Assembly (NCBI GenBank): GCA_030248225.1
Contig: JASANE010004949.1
Span: forward strand, 1-64,000
Source of the DNA: Trileptium ribeirensis
Lineage: Eukaryota; Nematoda; Enoplea; Enoplida; Thoracostomopsidae
Length of the DNA: 64,000 nt
Direction of reading: 5' to 3'
Every line of letters begins with the position of its first letter. Position 1 is the stretch's first letter. This document shows positions 53,481-64,000 of this stretch, piece after piece. Position numbers and translations under genes: made by a program. The notes beneath the pieces are model-generated. The model was not told where the DNA came from, did not search any database, and was given only the letters and a program-made list of their open reading frames with translations.

Positions 53481-54604
53481 CAAACTCGGCAGCAATAAGA
53501 GTCGCATCAATTCCCTTTTGCTATCTACGGCATATCAAATTTTTACCGTTCTCTATGTTATTAAGAATTAACGATAAAATTAATTAACGCTAGTATAGAG
53601 GAGCCATCACAGTATTTTATTACACCGCAATTTTGGTTTAGTTTATGCTCAAAGTAGTCTCTCGTCTAAGCGTAGTGGTAGGCAGAAGCTATTGAGGTGT
53701 AGACGACAAACGTGATTTGACATGCGACCGAGCGAGCGGGCCGACATCAGCATTGTTTTGTAGTTCTTTTAATTGCATGCGCATGGGTAGCGCATATTAT
53801 GTAGCTGTGTGATATCAGAGCGTTGCACAGTAACGTAACATCGTAATTGCAGCAATGGACTGACCAGTTTGGTCTAGTAACGAACGAACATAGATTGGTT
53901 CCGTTTTTGCGTACTTCCTGACCGTTTGTTTGAAATTTCAGATGATGTATAATTACAAGTTGGCAGAAAGTTTTTATAGCTTCGAGTGTTGTTCTCGAAG
54001 CACCATGGTATTTAGCGTACTTGTGTCGTCGCAGTGTTTGTTTTGTTCTAGGATTGTTTCCGTATAAAAAAATATTTCGTTTTAGCATGTTTCTCACTCT
54101 TCTCTGCTGTTTTTCTAAGCCTGGATAAGCCTTCCGGTGAGAATCGTGTAGAATAGATGTGTAATTATACAGTAGTACACAAACTACATAAGCCGTCAAG
54201 AATTAAATACCAAAAGCAATCAAACTGCTGCTTGTCGTGTGGACTTGTCGAAAGGTGTCGTTCAAGCGAATGGGTGGCACCCCTACATGTGTCACGCCTA
54301 ACTTTTACTGTATATTTTTTAGAATATTAGTTTGTTGCTGTAGATATGGTTTTAGTAAATTTTGATATATATTAGTGTCACAATGTTTGATTGTAAATAA
54401 CTATTATTGTAAAGTGTTGTTCTACAGCAAAAATGCCGTAAGAAATTCGAGTGGATTTGGAAAATAAATAATTATTAATTGATGATAAACGCTGTACACT
54501 ATGTGAATGATGCCAAATTATTAGTGTTTTATTGATGTTAACAAAAATATATTTATAGATTGTATAATTTATATTTTATTATTATTTTGTGATTCTTTAC
54601 GTTT

Positions 54605-55716
54605 GCAAGTTACGAGGATATATCATCGAATATTGCACTATAATATTTTTAATAGCAGTTTGTAAGTGTCGCACTGAGCGTGGCATATTGTCGGAAAGTA
54701 GTTGAGCTGAACCTCTTTACGCCAGAGCGGAAGTTCAGTCTAGCTAGATGTAGCGTAGCAAACATCGCGCCGAGCCAGAATCTGAAAATCAAACACTCTT
54801 ACTAATTCACTACTTTGGATTAAAAAGATGCCCGCTCTGCTGTGATGACATATACACTGAACCACCAGTGATCAAGTAACGTATGCAAGTAACTGTTACG
54901 AGCAAACACACACTAGCTATTTAATAGACAGACAGCGTATATTTATCGCTAAAAGCTAAAACGGTTCAGCTCAGACAGACATATAGCTCTATGCAGTTCT
55001 TGAAACACTGTACCATCACGCGACTTTGATTGGTGGAAATATATAGGCAGAATAATTCAACGGTCTCAGAGAAGCATTCGCGTAGTAATGTATTATGTAA
55101 AGCGCAATAAATTTTTTTATGAACTTCACCGCCTACAGACGATGTGAGCAGTGATGTGATGTAAAACATGATTACGCATTTGTGCAACAAATCTTAGATA
55201 TAATAGTTAACAAATTTACACAAAGTTAGATAATGTAAATCTTCAAAACAAATTACTGTAAGTAATAACGTAAATTTTACATACAGTCAAACGGCTTATC
55301 ACATTAACACCTATCAAACGGAATTCATACAGTAATTATTGCTTAATGGTCATTGAAACATAAAAAATGTGTTTTTGTCTTAATCAAAATGATGATCGTA
55401 TCAATAGGCGGTAAAGAGATCACAAAATAATTTGTTAACATAATGAATTTAATATTTTGCCACTTGCTATAACAGCGTTCACAGTAGGTCGAGCTCACAT
55501 TGCTTCCAATCAATTCTTTTACGATATGGTCGAATTCGGTGACTGCACTACACCGTGTGTGTGTACATTATGTATTTATTCATCCCACACTATCTGATTC
55601 GGATATAATAAAATTCGTATCGGATAAGATGCAAGGAGAACACTCTATACATACAATACGAGTGTAAATCGGAATGGACCCAAAATGTGAAAATGGCGAT
55701 ACATTTACAGACATCA
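54605..55716. other. Unique spacer between inverted copies A and B
   Basis: The 1.1 kb has no mirrored counterpart and no recognisable exon. The expected last PTB exon (a basic/His-rich turn then HLRVSFSKS-like strand beta4 and stop) is not seen here. The longest open frames (under 80 codons) match nothing I know. Confidence 0.75.
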
Positions 55717-57513
55717 AAACGTAAAGAATCACAAAATAATAATAAAATATAAATTATACAATCTATAAATATATTTTTGTTAACATCAAAAAAACACTAA
55801 TAATTTGGCATCACACATAGTGTACAGCGTTTATCATCAATTAATAATTATTTATTATTCCAAATCCACTCGAATATATTACGGCATTTTTGCTGTCAAT
55901 AACAACACTTCAATAATAGTTATTTACAATCAAACATTATGGCACTAATATATATCAAAATTTACTAAAACCATATCTACAGCAACAAACTAATATTCTA
56001 AAAAATATACAGTAAAAGTTAGGCGTAACACATGTAGGGGTGCCACCCATTCGCTTGAACGACACCTTTCGACAAGTCACACGACGAGCAGCAGTTAATC
56101 TCTGGGCATTTAGTTGTTGACGGCTTATGTAGTTTGTGTACTACTATAATTACACATCTATTACACGATTATCACCGGAAGGCTTATCCAGCTAGGACAG
56201 CAGAGAAGTGAGAAACATCTAAAACGAATCTTTTCTATTCGTAAACAATCCTGACGAAACAAACGCTGCGACGACACCAGTCGTCAAATACCACTCTTCG
56301 AGAACGACACTCGAAGATGAGAACTTTCTGCCAACTTGTAATTGTGCATCATTCTGAAATTTTAAACAAACGGTCAGGAAGTATGAAAAAAACGGGACCG
56401 AATCTATGTTCGTTCGTTACTATACCAAACTGAGTTCCGTCCATTCCTGCAATTACAATGTACGTTACTGTGCAACGCTGATAGCACAAGAGGCTATATA
56501 AGATGCGGCTACCCATGCGCATGCGATAAAAGAACTACAAAACAGTGCTGATGTCGGCCCGTCTCGCTCGGTCGCATGCAAATCACGTTTGTCATCTCCT
56601 CCTAATAGCTACTGCCTACGACTACGCTTAGACGAGGTTTCTTAAGCGAAATTAGACGAAATCGGGTGTAGATAGAATACTGCTGGCTTCTATAATAGCG
56701 TTAATTAATTTTATCGTTAACTGTTAATAATAAAGAAACGGTAAAAATTTGATATGCCGTAGATAGCAAAACGCAATATCGACTCTTATTGCTGCGATTC
56801 AACGATACGATAATGCTCTCCACGAGTTGACTGTAGCTTTACGAGTGAGCGAGCAGCGAGTAAACAGAAACTACTATAAATTTAAAAATATTTTATTTTC
56901 CCACGAGTAAGTTGTGATTCGAGCACCAGATCACATGTGGCGAGTACTGTAGACGAATTTTTGAAATAATGTTCTTTACCCTTCAGGTCAGCATAGATTT
57001 CCCATCCTACAAAATGTACTTTCAAATACTGGACCAACGAAAATCTTGACCCACCTTGATTCCCAAGGATATTTCATAAATTTTCGTTTTCCAGATTAGC
57101 ATCAGTATATATTGCAATTTTCACGTTGATTTCCAAAATATTAAAAATACCTGTTTAAAAATGAGAAACAGGGGAAAATATAAAACAATTTTAACATGTT
57201 TTCTGATACAGCGTGTAATTTAGTAAAATTTTAATTTATCCCACATGCGATCGCATGTAGCACCAGAATCTGGCCAATAGAGTATTGTGCGATAGTTCAA
57301 CGACACAAAATTCGTTAAGCTTCAACTGGTAGAAAAAATGTCACGAAACTTGGAACAACTATCGGTACATGGTTCACACTCATATAGAAATCTCAACGAG
57401 TAGTTTAAATGTTAACGATCATGGTGATTCACGATAGCTACAAGACCGCGGAAATCATCGACCGGGACTGATTTTATTAGAAGACTATATTATGAATAAT
57501 AATAGTTACTTAC

Positions 57514-57577
57514 AATCAGAGCGCTAATAGCATCATTAACTGAATCCAGTTGCAGCAGTGCCATTTTATGATCTTTC
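57514..57577 (-). pseudogene. Antisense copy of the RRM4 RNP1 exon, frame intact
   Basis: On the minus strand this reads CAG, then 64 nt encoding [21 protein letters not shown], then GTAAGT. It is in frame and agrees better with family consensus (KDRKMALLQL) than the sense copy at 52686. It lies on the wrong strand for the gene, so it cannot be spliced to the upstream exons as assembled. It is called a pseudogene for position only. Confidence 0.85.
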
Positions 57578-59519
57578 CTGAAATAATGAAAAATCTATAT
57601 TATTGACGATTGTAGTATAAAGATGTTCTACATTAATTCGGACATCAATATTGAAAAGAATTCTCCCACCAAAATTTTTACTGATAACAATATTTCAATC
57701 CCTCTGACATTAAATGCTTGCCTTATTGGCCTCACACTTGACAACTATATGTACATGCATTTACTATGGTACCTCTCAAGCGAGGCGGAAATAGTGCGAG
57801 CGCGGTTTCATTTTTAAATTAACATTAGTTTAATCACCGATACTAACAGGCTATGTTGATGTATATACCAACTTAAAACCTCTTGACCCTGAACCCATTT
57901 AAAATCCTAAAACCTGGTCGGCCCTAAACCCATCGAAAACCACTGACAATGCATCAAGTATGTAAATTTGTGCTCGTTCTTTAGAAAGTAATTAAACCAT
58001 CGTAGTCAGCCTATCGGAAAACCTATATTGACAATTCTTAATGACCGGTACGCAACATGTAACCAAACAACGAAGACTAACTATAACGTCATAAGATACT
58101 TGTGCTGGACCTTATATAGCCAAACCATCCTATTTAACCAAACAGAACACCTATATAGGCAATTTTTGATCACCTTACGCAAAACGTAACCAACCAGCTG
58201 AAGACATACTATAATTCTGTAAATAACGTTCATTGACCCTAAACCCATTGAAAAATCATGAAAAGTTATGAAACTGTTATGCACGCTGAACTCTATATTA
58301 TAACCAAATCATTATAGTCAGCCTTCAGAAATACCAACAATATTTAGACCACTGTTGCTGCCCTCCACGGAAAGCATCATCAAACAAATGAAAAAACGCA
58401 CTTCGGGTGCGGAAATCGGGTTCGTCGACCAAAAAATCCTTGAAACCCAAGAAAAAGAATATAGTCAAGTTAGACTCAAGATAGCAAAGCCATCGTATCT
58501 TGCGTGCTTGATAACCTGAAAGACACTCATTGTAAAGGTAAAAAAGCAGTAACACGGCGAAATTTGAAAAATCTATATTTCTGGCAAAGTATCACCGTAT
58601 GATCATTCAGGCCCAGAACCATAATTAAGGCCCACAGTGTCCTCGGGAAGTCATAGTCATCACAATTGTACATCTCTATGGGCTGACTCTGTTTTCCATT
58701 CTCGACGAGAAGCCTGTACCGCGAGATATGGGTTGCGAAACACTGGAACTCGTATGGCCACATTAAAAACCTGTTTTTTGGCATTTTGACCTTGAAAATT
58801 TAGTCAACTAAACGGCACATCGTAATCACTTTTGCTATCGAACAAAGAATCTGTCGAAATCCGTCCATCCGAAAATGAGCTATGAATGACATTTTACTGA
58901 AAAGTATGACATTGTTAAGATTAAACATTTGCTGAATATTGAGGTGTGACACGGTGTGTTTCCTTCTGTCCACTTGCATTTCATGGGAGCGGACACTCCA
59001 TATGCCATTTTCCCTTCAAACAAAAACGTCGCTCCTGAATTTCATGGGTGGACAATAATGTCCACCTATATTTCATGGGTAGAGGGGTACCTTAGTACCG
59101 CATGTGATACCACGGAACATAATTGAGTGCCCCCATGAAATGAAGGAGTTGAGGTTGAAAAACAGCGCGAACTACCCTCACCAAAAGGAATCATGCTCTG
59201 CAGTAAAATACCATCAACTCTTGAGTATACTAACAAATAAATTTCTGAAGATCAATGCCTAAAATTGTAGATGAATATTTTCAATAATTTCATTGCGCCA
59301 ATACTATTCAGGATCGCTGCACTGCAAAAATTATCAAACTAGTCCTACATAATCTATCATTTTACATGACGTTACTTGTGCCACCATTTTTCCAGCATGC
59401 GCACAATTCTTTTTTGCCGAACAAAAGTTTGGCAGATCGTAATATAGGATAAAAACTATTATATATGTACACATAGCGTTAGCTGAATTAACAGTAAGAA
59501 AAAATAAACCGCAACTTAC

Positions 59520-59599
59520 GGAAAAAATTTGAAGCCTTTAGGTTCGAATCCGTGTTCAGGCAAACGCATTAACAGAGAAACTCTTGCGTGACATTAGGC
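59520..59599 (-). pseudogene. Antisense copy of the RRM4 helix-1 exon, frameshifted
   Basis: It is the reverse complement of exon 50667-50744 but 80 nt long: one extra C in the EFLV codons and one extra base in FAEH shift the frame. The splice sites (CAG and GTAAG) are kept. Two single-base insertions in an otherwise near-identical copy look like either early decay or long-read consensus errors. Confidence 0.85.
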
Positions 59600-60004
59600 C
59601 TGAAACAGTTACATATAATTTAAAAAATAAGTAAAGAAAATATAATTGTTGTTGCAAGACAAATAAGCCAAATCTTTCGCGAACCGTTTTCAAAAAACAT
59701 ATTGCGAACAGTTCGCGTAAAATTATTGGTAACAGCGGTTCAATTGCTATTCTATGAATTTTTCGCTAACAGTTTGCATCACTGTCTAGGGCGTTGCAAG
59801 CTATTCAAAGGTTGGGGGGCTGCAAAAGTCAAGAGAGAACACAATCGTTTTGTTATAACCCCATCAATTAATTTTTTCGCGTTTGCCAGCAAAAATTGGA
59901 AGGGGAAGCACCTCTCCCTTATAACTGTGACGCTAAGTGGAGTAAAGGAAAATAAAATATTATTTAAAGTGAATTGCTTTGCAAAGTATAATACTTCAAG
60001 GTGA

Positions 60005-60262
60005 ACGAAAAAACTGGCCGTGAAAGTACAAGCAAAACTGGGAGCAACTTTGGAAAAGAGTAGTATGACTGACTCACCAAGCACAATAAAACGGATTTTC
60101 AAGGATTGAGTCAGTGTTCTGGCTGAAATTGAAGCTGTTAGTAAAGCGTTGAATGACAAGAACGCTGCTTTTACTGTGTTAGCACAAGACAATAAAAGTT
60201 CAATTATTAATAATGATGTTGCAAGCCACGAGATACAACCACAAAATTGTAGCATTAGCTGA
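60005..60262 (+). other. Unidentified coding-like frame interrupted by one TGA
   Basis: On the plus strand of copy B (antisense in A and C) a frame reads [19 protein letters not shown], then [13 protein letters not shown], one TGA at about 60107, then [20 protein letters not shown], ending TAGC-ATT-AGC-TGA at 60262. Composition (Lys, Ala, Glu, Ser) is more protein-like than other frames here, suggesting a decayed transposon ORF. I do not recognise the family. The 133-180 residue frames on its opposite strand are its shadows. Confidence 0.35.
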
Positions 60263-61242
60263 TAGAACATAACGTTACAGTTGTTCAAGGTAGTACAAAC
60301 AATGTGTTTGTCTAACAACACGGAACGAATAATAAATATCTAAATATATACAAATTTTGTATATTTACAGCAGTTAGTAGGCTTCTACATTCCATTTGCC
60401 TTATCTTTCCTTATCCATTTGGCATTTAATATGCGATATTTAATCCTTGTAAATCGATTTGGATTTAGTAATTTTTTTATAATTTTTACAACTCTTATTT
60501 GCCACTTGCCCCTCGAAAGTTTGACTCCCTAAATTATTGATGTTAACAATGAGAAATTTTTATTTCCTGACCAACGTAGGGTGCAATTTCAGCAAATTTA
60601 GGAATTTCGTTGCCCATGCCAGTCATACTAAAACAGTAATACTGACCCAAAAATGTATATAAAACCATACATTATACATAAATGTAACGTACATATAAAA
60701 TATAAATTATATAGATAGTATACATATAATATTAAATACATATTTACTCTCTCCCTCCCAACTCGGGTCAGACTTAATCCCGAGAGCCCCCATTGCCAGA
60801 GGCCCACCGAAACAGCACGCACACCCACACAAATCCGTTTTTACGCACATGTACGCAAACGCGTTTAAACGCACAAGCACTCAAGCGTGTTTAAACTCAC
60901 GTAGTCACGCACATGCGTTTGAACGCATTTACGTGAGTACGTGCGTTTGTACACGTAATCCTGTATGTGACTGGAACTTATCTTTAATTTTGTTTGGGAC
61001 CGTCGTAGTATCTTTCTCGATGTCGCGACTGATTTTTAATTCGACATCTTTATTGTCAAGACCCGCCATAATAGTTGCTACTGGGATAAAAATTTTCTAG
61101 CAAATTAAGTCGCCATGTTTTATTAATCGCCACATGTATGTATAATGTTCATTAGTGAGACGATATAGTTCGTTCTTGTTTAATTACGCAATTCTTTTCA
61201 TTCGTTAACATATTACAATTTAACGTCGTTGATTTATTGAAG

Positions 61243-61364
61243 GATGCCTGGTTTAACCAAAGACTACAGTCAGTCAACGTTGCATCGCTTTAAAAAACCA
61301 GGCAGCAAAAACTACATGAACATATATCCTCCGGCGTTGACACTGCATTTGTCGAATATTTTCC
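61243..61364 (+). pseudogene. Copy C of the RRM3-RRM4 linker exon, frameshifted
   Basis: It is 122 nt instead of 119: one extra C in the GATGCTGG start and two extra T near the end. Read in phase 0 it leaves the PTB frame after Asp and stops within about 17 codons. The total gain of three bases restores phase only at the very end. The splice sites match copy A. Confidence 0.88.
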
Positions 61365-62613
61365 GTTAGTTTGATTTTTGTTATTACACTGATTTCATTG
61401 TTGAAACGATAGCAGTTTCCTTTGAGAAGACCGTGACGAAACCAAATTATTTCTGCGTCTGCAAAGATATTTTTACAGTTGCGTTTTTGTAGATCGGAAG
61501 TGTGGTGATATTGTCTTTTAGAAGAACGCGAAACAATTACGGTCAAAATTCCTTTTTCACAAAATTTGAGGTTACGGTATTATAAACATATTTGCACTAT
61601 AGCTTCACTCGCAAGGTCGTATTAAATATCCGACTCAAAAGAAAGTTTTTACGGGTAGCTACGGCTTTGCTGTATAACACTTATTTTGTCAGAGCATCCG
61701 TTCTAGCGTGGTAAATAAGAGTTGTAAAAATTATAAAAAAATTACTAAATCCAAATCGATTTACAAGGATTAAATATCGCATATTAAATGCCAAATGGAT
61801 AAGGAAAGATAAGGCAAATGGAATGTAGAAGCCTACTAACTGCTGTAAATATACAAAATTTGTATATATTTAGATATTTATTATTCGTTCCGTGTTGTTA
61901 GACAAACACATTGTTTGTACTACCTTGAACAACTGTAACGTTATGTTCTATCAGCTAATGCTACAATTTTGTGGTTGTATCTCGTGGCTTGCAACATCAT
62001 TATTAATAATTGAACTTTTATTGTTCTTGTGCTAACACAGTAAAAGCAGCGTTCTTGTCACTCAACGCTTTACTAACAGCTTCAATTTCAGCCAGAACAC
62101 TGACTCAATCCTTGAAAATCCGTTTTATTGTGCTTGGTGAGTCAGTCATACTACTCTTTTCCAAAGTTGCTCCCAGTTTTGCTTGTACTTTCACGGCCAG
62201 TTTTTTCGTTCACCTTGAAGTATTATACTTTGCAAAGCAATTCACTTTAAATAATATTTTATTTTCCTTTACTCCACTTAGCGTCACAGTTATAAGGGAG
62301 AGGTGCTTCCCCTTCCAATTTTTGCTGGCAAACGCGAAAAAATTAATTGATGGGGTTATAACAAAACGATTGTGTTCTCTCACTTTTTGCAGCCCCCCAA
62401 CCTTTGAATAGCTTGCAACGCCCTAGACAGTGATGCAAACTGTTAGCGAAAAATTCATAGAATAGCAATTGAACCGCTGTTACCAATAATTTTACGCGAA
62501 CTGTTCGCAATATGTTTTTTCGTAAACGGTTCGCGAAAAATTTGCTTTATTTGTGTCTGCAACAACAATTATATTTTCTTTACTTATTTTTAAATTATAT
62601 GTAACTGTTTCAG

Positions 62614-62691
62614 GCCTAATGTCACGCAAGAGTTTCTTGTTAATGCGTTTGCCGAACACGGATTCGAACCTAAAGGCTTCAAATTTTTTCC
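62614..62691 (+). CDS. PTB exon (copy C): RRM4 helix alpha1, intact duplicate
   Basis: It is identical in frame to 50667-50744, with the same CAG acceptor and GTAAGT donor, encoding (P)[19 protein letters not shown] then KGFKFFP. It could be spliced in place of, or in addition to, the copy-A exon; using both would repeat 26 residues, keeping frame because each is 78 nt. Confidence 0.8.
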
Positions 62692-64000
62692 GTAAGTTGC
62701 GGTTTATTTTTTCTTACTGTTAATTCAGCTAACGCTATGTGTACATATATAATAGTTTTTATCCTATATTACGATCTGCCAAACTTTTGTTCGGCAAAAA
62801 AGAATTGTGCGCATGCTGGAAAAATGGTGGCACAAGTAACGTCATGTATAATGATAGATTATGTAGGACTAGTTTGATAATTTTTGCAGTGCAGCGATCC
62901 TGAATAGTATTGGCGCAATGAAATTATTCGAAATATTCATCACAATTTTAGGCATTGATCTTCAGAAATTTATTTGTTAGTATACTCAAGAGTTGATGGT
63001 ATTTTACTGCAGAGCATGATTCCTTTTGGTGAGGGTAGTTCGCGCTGTTTTTCAACCTGTACTCCTTCATTTCATGGGGGCACTCAATTATGTTCCGTGG
63101 TATCACATGCGGTACTAAGGTACCCCTCTACCCATGAAATATAGGTGGACATTATTGTCCACCCATGAAATTCAGGAGCGACGTTTTTGTTTGAAGGGAA
63201 AATGGCATATGGAGTGTCCGCTCCCATGAAATGCAAGTGGACAGAAGGAAACACACCGTGTCACACCTCAATATTCAGCAAATGTTTAATCTTAACAATG
63301 TCATACTTTTCAGTAAAATGTCATTCATAGCTCATTTTCGGATGGACGGATTTCGACAGATTCTTTGTTCGATAGCAAAAGTGATTACGATGTGCCGTTT
63401 AGTTGACTAAATTTTCAAGGTCAAAATGCCAAAAAACAGGTTTTTAATGTGGCCATACGAGTTCCAGTGTTTCGCAACCCATATCTCGCGGTACAGGCTT
63501 CTCGTCGAGAATGGAAACAGAGTCAGCCCATAGAGATGTACAATTGTGATGACTATGACTTCCCGAGGACGCTGTGGGCCTTAATTATGGTTCTGGGCCT
63601 GAATATGGTCCGTTGATACTTTGCCAGAAATATAGATTTTTCAAATTTCGCCGTGTTACTGCTTTTTTACCTTACAATGAGTGTCTTTCAGGTTATCAAG
63701 CACGCAAGATACGATGGCTTTGCTATCTAGAGTCTAACTTGACTATATTCTTTTTCTTGGGTTTCAAGGATTTTTTGGTCGACGAACCCGATTTCCGCAC
63801 CCGAAGTGCGTTTTCATTTGTTTGATGATGCTTTCCGTGGAGGGCAGCAACAGTGGTCTAAATATTGTTGGTATTTCTGAAGGCTGACTATAATGATTTG
63901 GTTATAATATAGAGTTCAGCGTGCATAACAGTTTCATAACTTTTCATGATTTTTCAATGGGTTTAGGGTCAATGAACGCTATTTACAGAATTATAGTATG

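Larger units (their letters stand above)
48552..54604 (+). repeat. Copy A of the triplicated RRM4 block
   Basis: This direct copy contains PTB exons at 49299, 50667 and 52686. Its part 49766-54604 is mirrored by the inverted copy B (55717-60500), and its part from 48552 is repeated directly by copy C (60496 to the window end, offset about 11.95 kb). Identity by eye is about 98-99% with B between about 50 and 52 kb, falling to about 90% near the spacer. Introns include a family-A dispersed repeat (about 51.36-52.47 kb). Confidence 0.93.
55717..60500 (-). repeat. Copy B: inverted copy of the RRM4 block
   Basis: It is the reverse complement of 49766-54604. It carries antisense copies of two PTB exons (57514-57577 and 59520-59599) and of the family-A repeat (from 57788). 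It ends at 60500 in CTCTTATTT, where copy C starts with TATTTGCCAC; the five bases TATTT are shared by both parents, a microhomology junction. Confidence 0.93.
60496..64000 (+). repeat. Copy C: second direct copy of the RRM4 block, cut by window end
   Basis: From TATTTGCCACTTGCCC it repeats 48552 onward to about 52052. It includes the ACGC-rich cluster, the 61243 and 62614 exon copies and the start of the family-A repeat. The expected copy of the 52686 exon would fall near 64634, outside the window. Diagnostic differences show it resembles B at about 62.15-62.4 and 63.5-64 kb but A elsewhere. Confidence 0.93.

Noticed and set aside
53747..54199. 150-codon minus-strand frame
   Set aside because: The mirrored copy (about 56.1-56.6 kb) is broken by stops and indels, and no family is recognised.

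Overview
This is metazoan nuclear DNA: AT-rich, with short exons between kilobase introns, canonical GT/AG splice sites and many decayed transposons. The one gene I can read is a plus-strand orthologue of polypyrimidine tract-binding protein (PTBP in vertebrates, hephaestus in flies). Thirteen exons between 9428 and 52750 join in phase and carry the end of linker 1, RRM2, a long Gln/Ala-rich linker 2, RRM3 and most of RRM4, about 515 codons. RRM1 presumably lies before the window and the last exon after it. An RNase H-bearing LINE together with hAT and Tc1/mariner-type elements fits an invertebrate, perhaps an arthropod, but I cannot name the species.

Layout. 1-12.6 kb is a large inverted repeat (two ~4.8 kb arms around a ~3 kb spacer). 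The right arm holds the intact first visible exon and the left arm a decayed antisense copy of it. 13.8-21.4 kb holds the rest of RRM2, with an 1.1 kb hAT element and a 2.6 kb element built of ~350-bp monomers in the introns. The 11 kb intron at 21.4-32.8 kb holds a dead LINE, a small GC-rich TIR element and two abutting hAT elements with clear target-site duplications. 32.8-38.2 kb encodes linker 2 and the start of RRM3; the 5' part of its last exon is tandemly duplicated. 38.6-39.5 kb is another hAT element packed with GGGTCC repeats. 43.0-48.1 kb holds the rest of RRM3.

48.5-64 kb is the strangest part. The block carrying the RRM4 exons is present three times: direct (A), inverted (B) and direct again (C, running off the window). 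A and B flank a unique 1.1 kb spacer; B joins C at a 5-bp microhomology. No single copy seen here has every exon intact: A has a one-base insertion in the last visible exon, B has frameshifts in the one before, and C has frameshifts in the RRM3-RRM4 linker exon. It is either a real duplication-inverted-triplication-like rearrangement inside an essential splicing-regulator gene or an assembly of haplotypes and noisy reads; the window cannot decide.

No tRNA, rRNA, CRISPR, operon or prokaryotic feature was found. Most other open frames are short and look like chance or transposon-derived frames.
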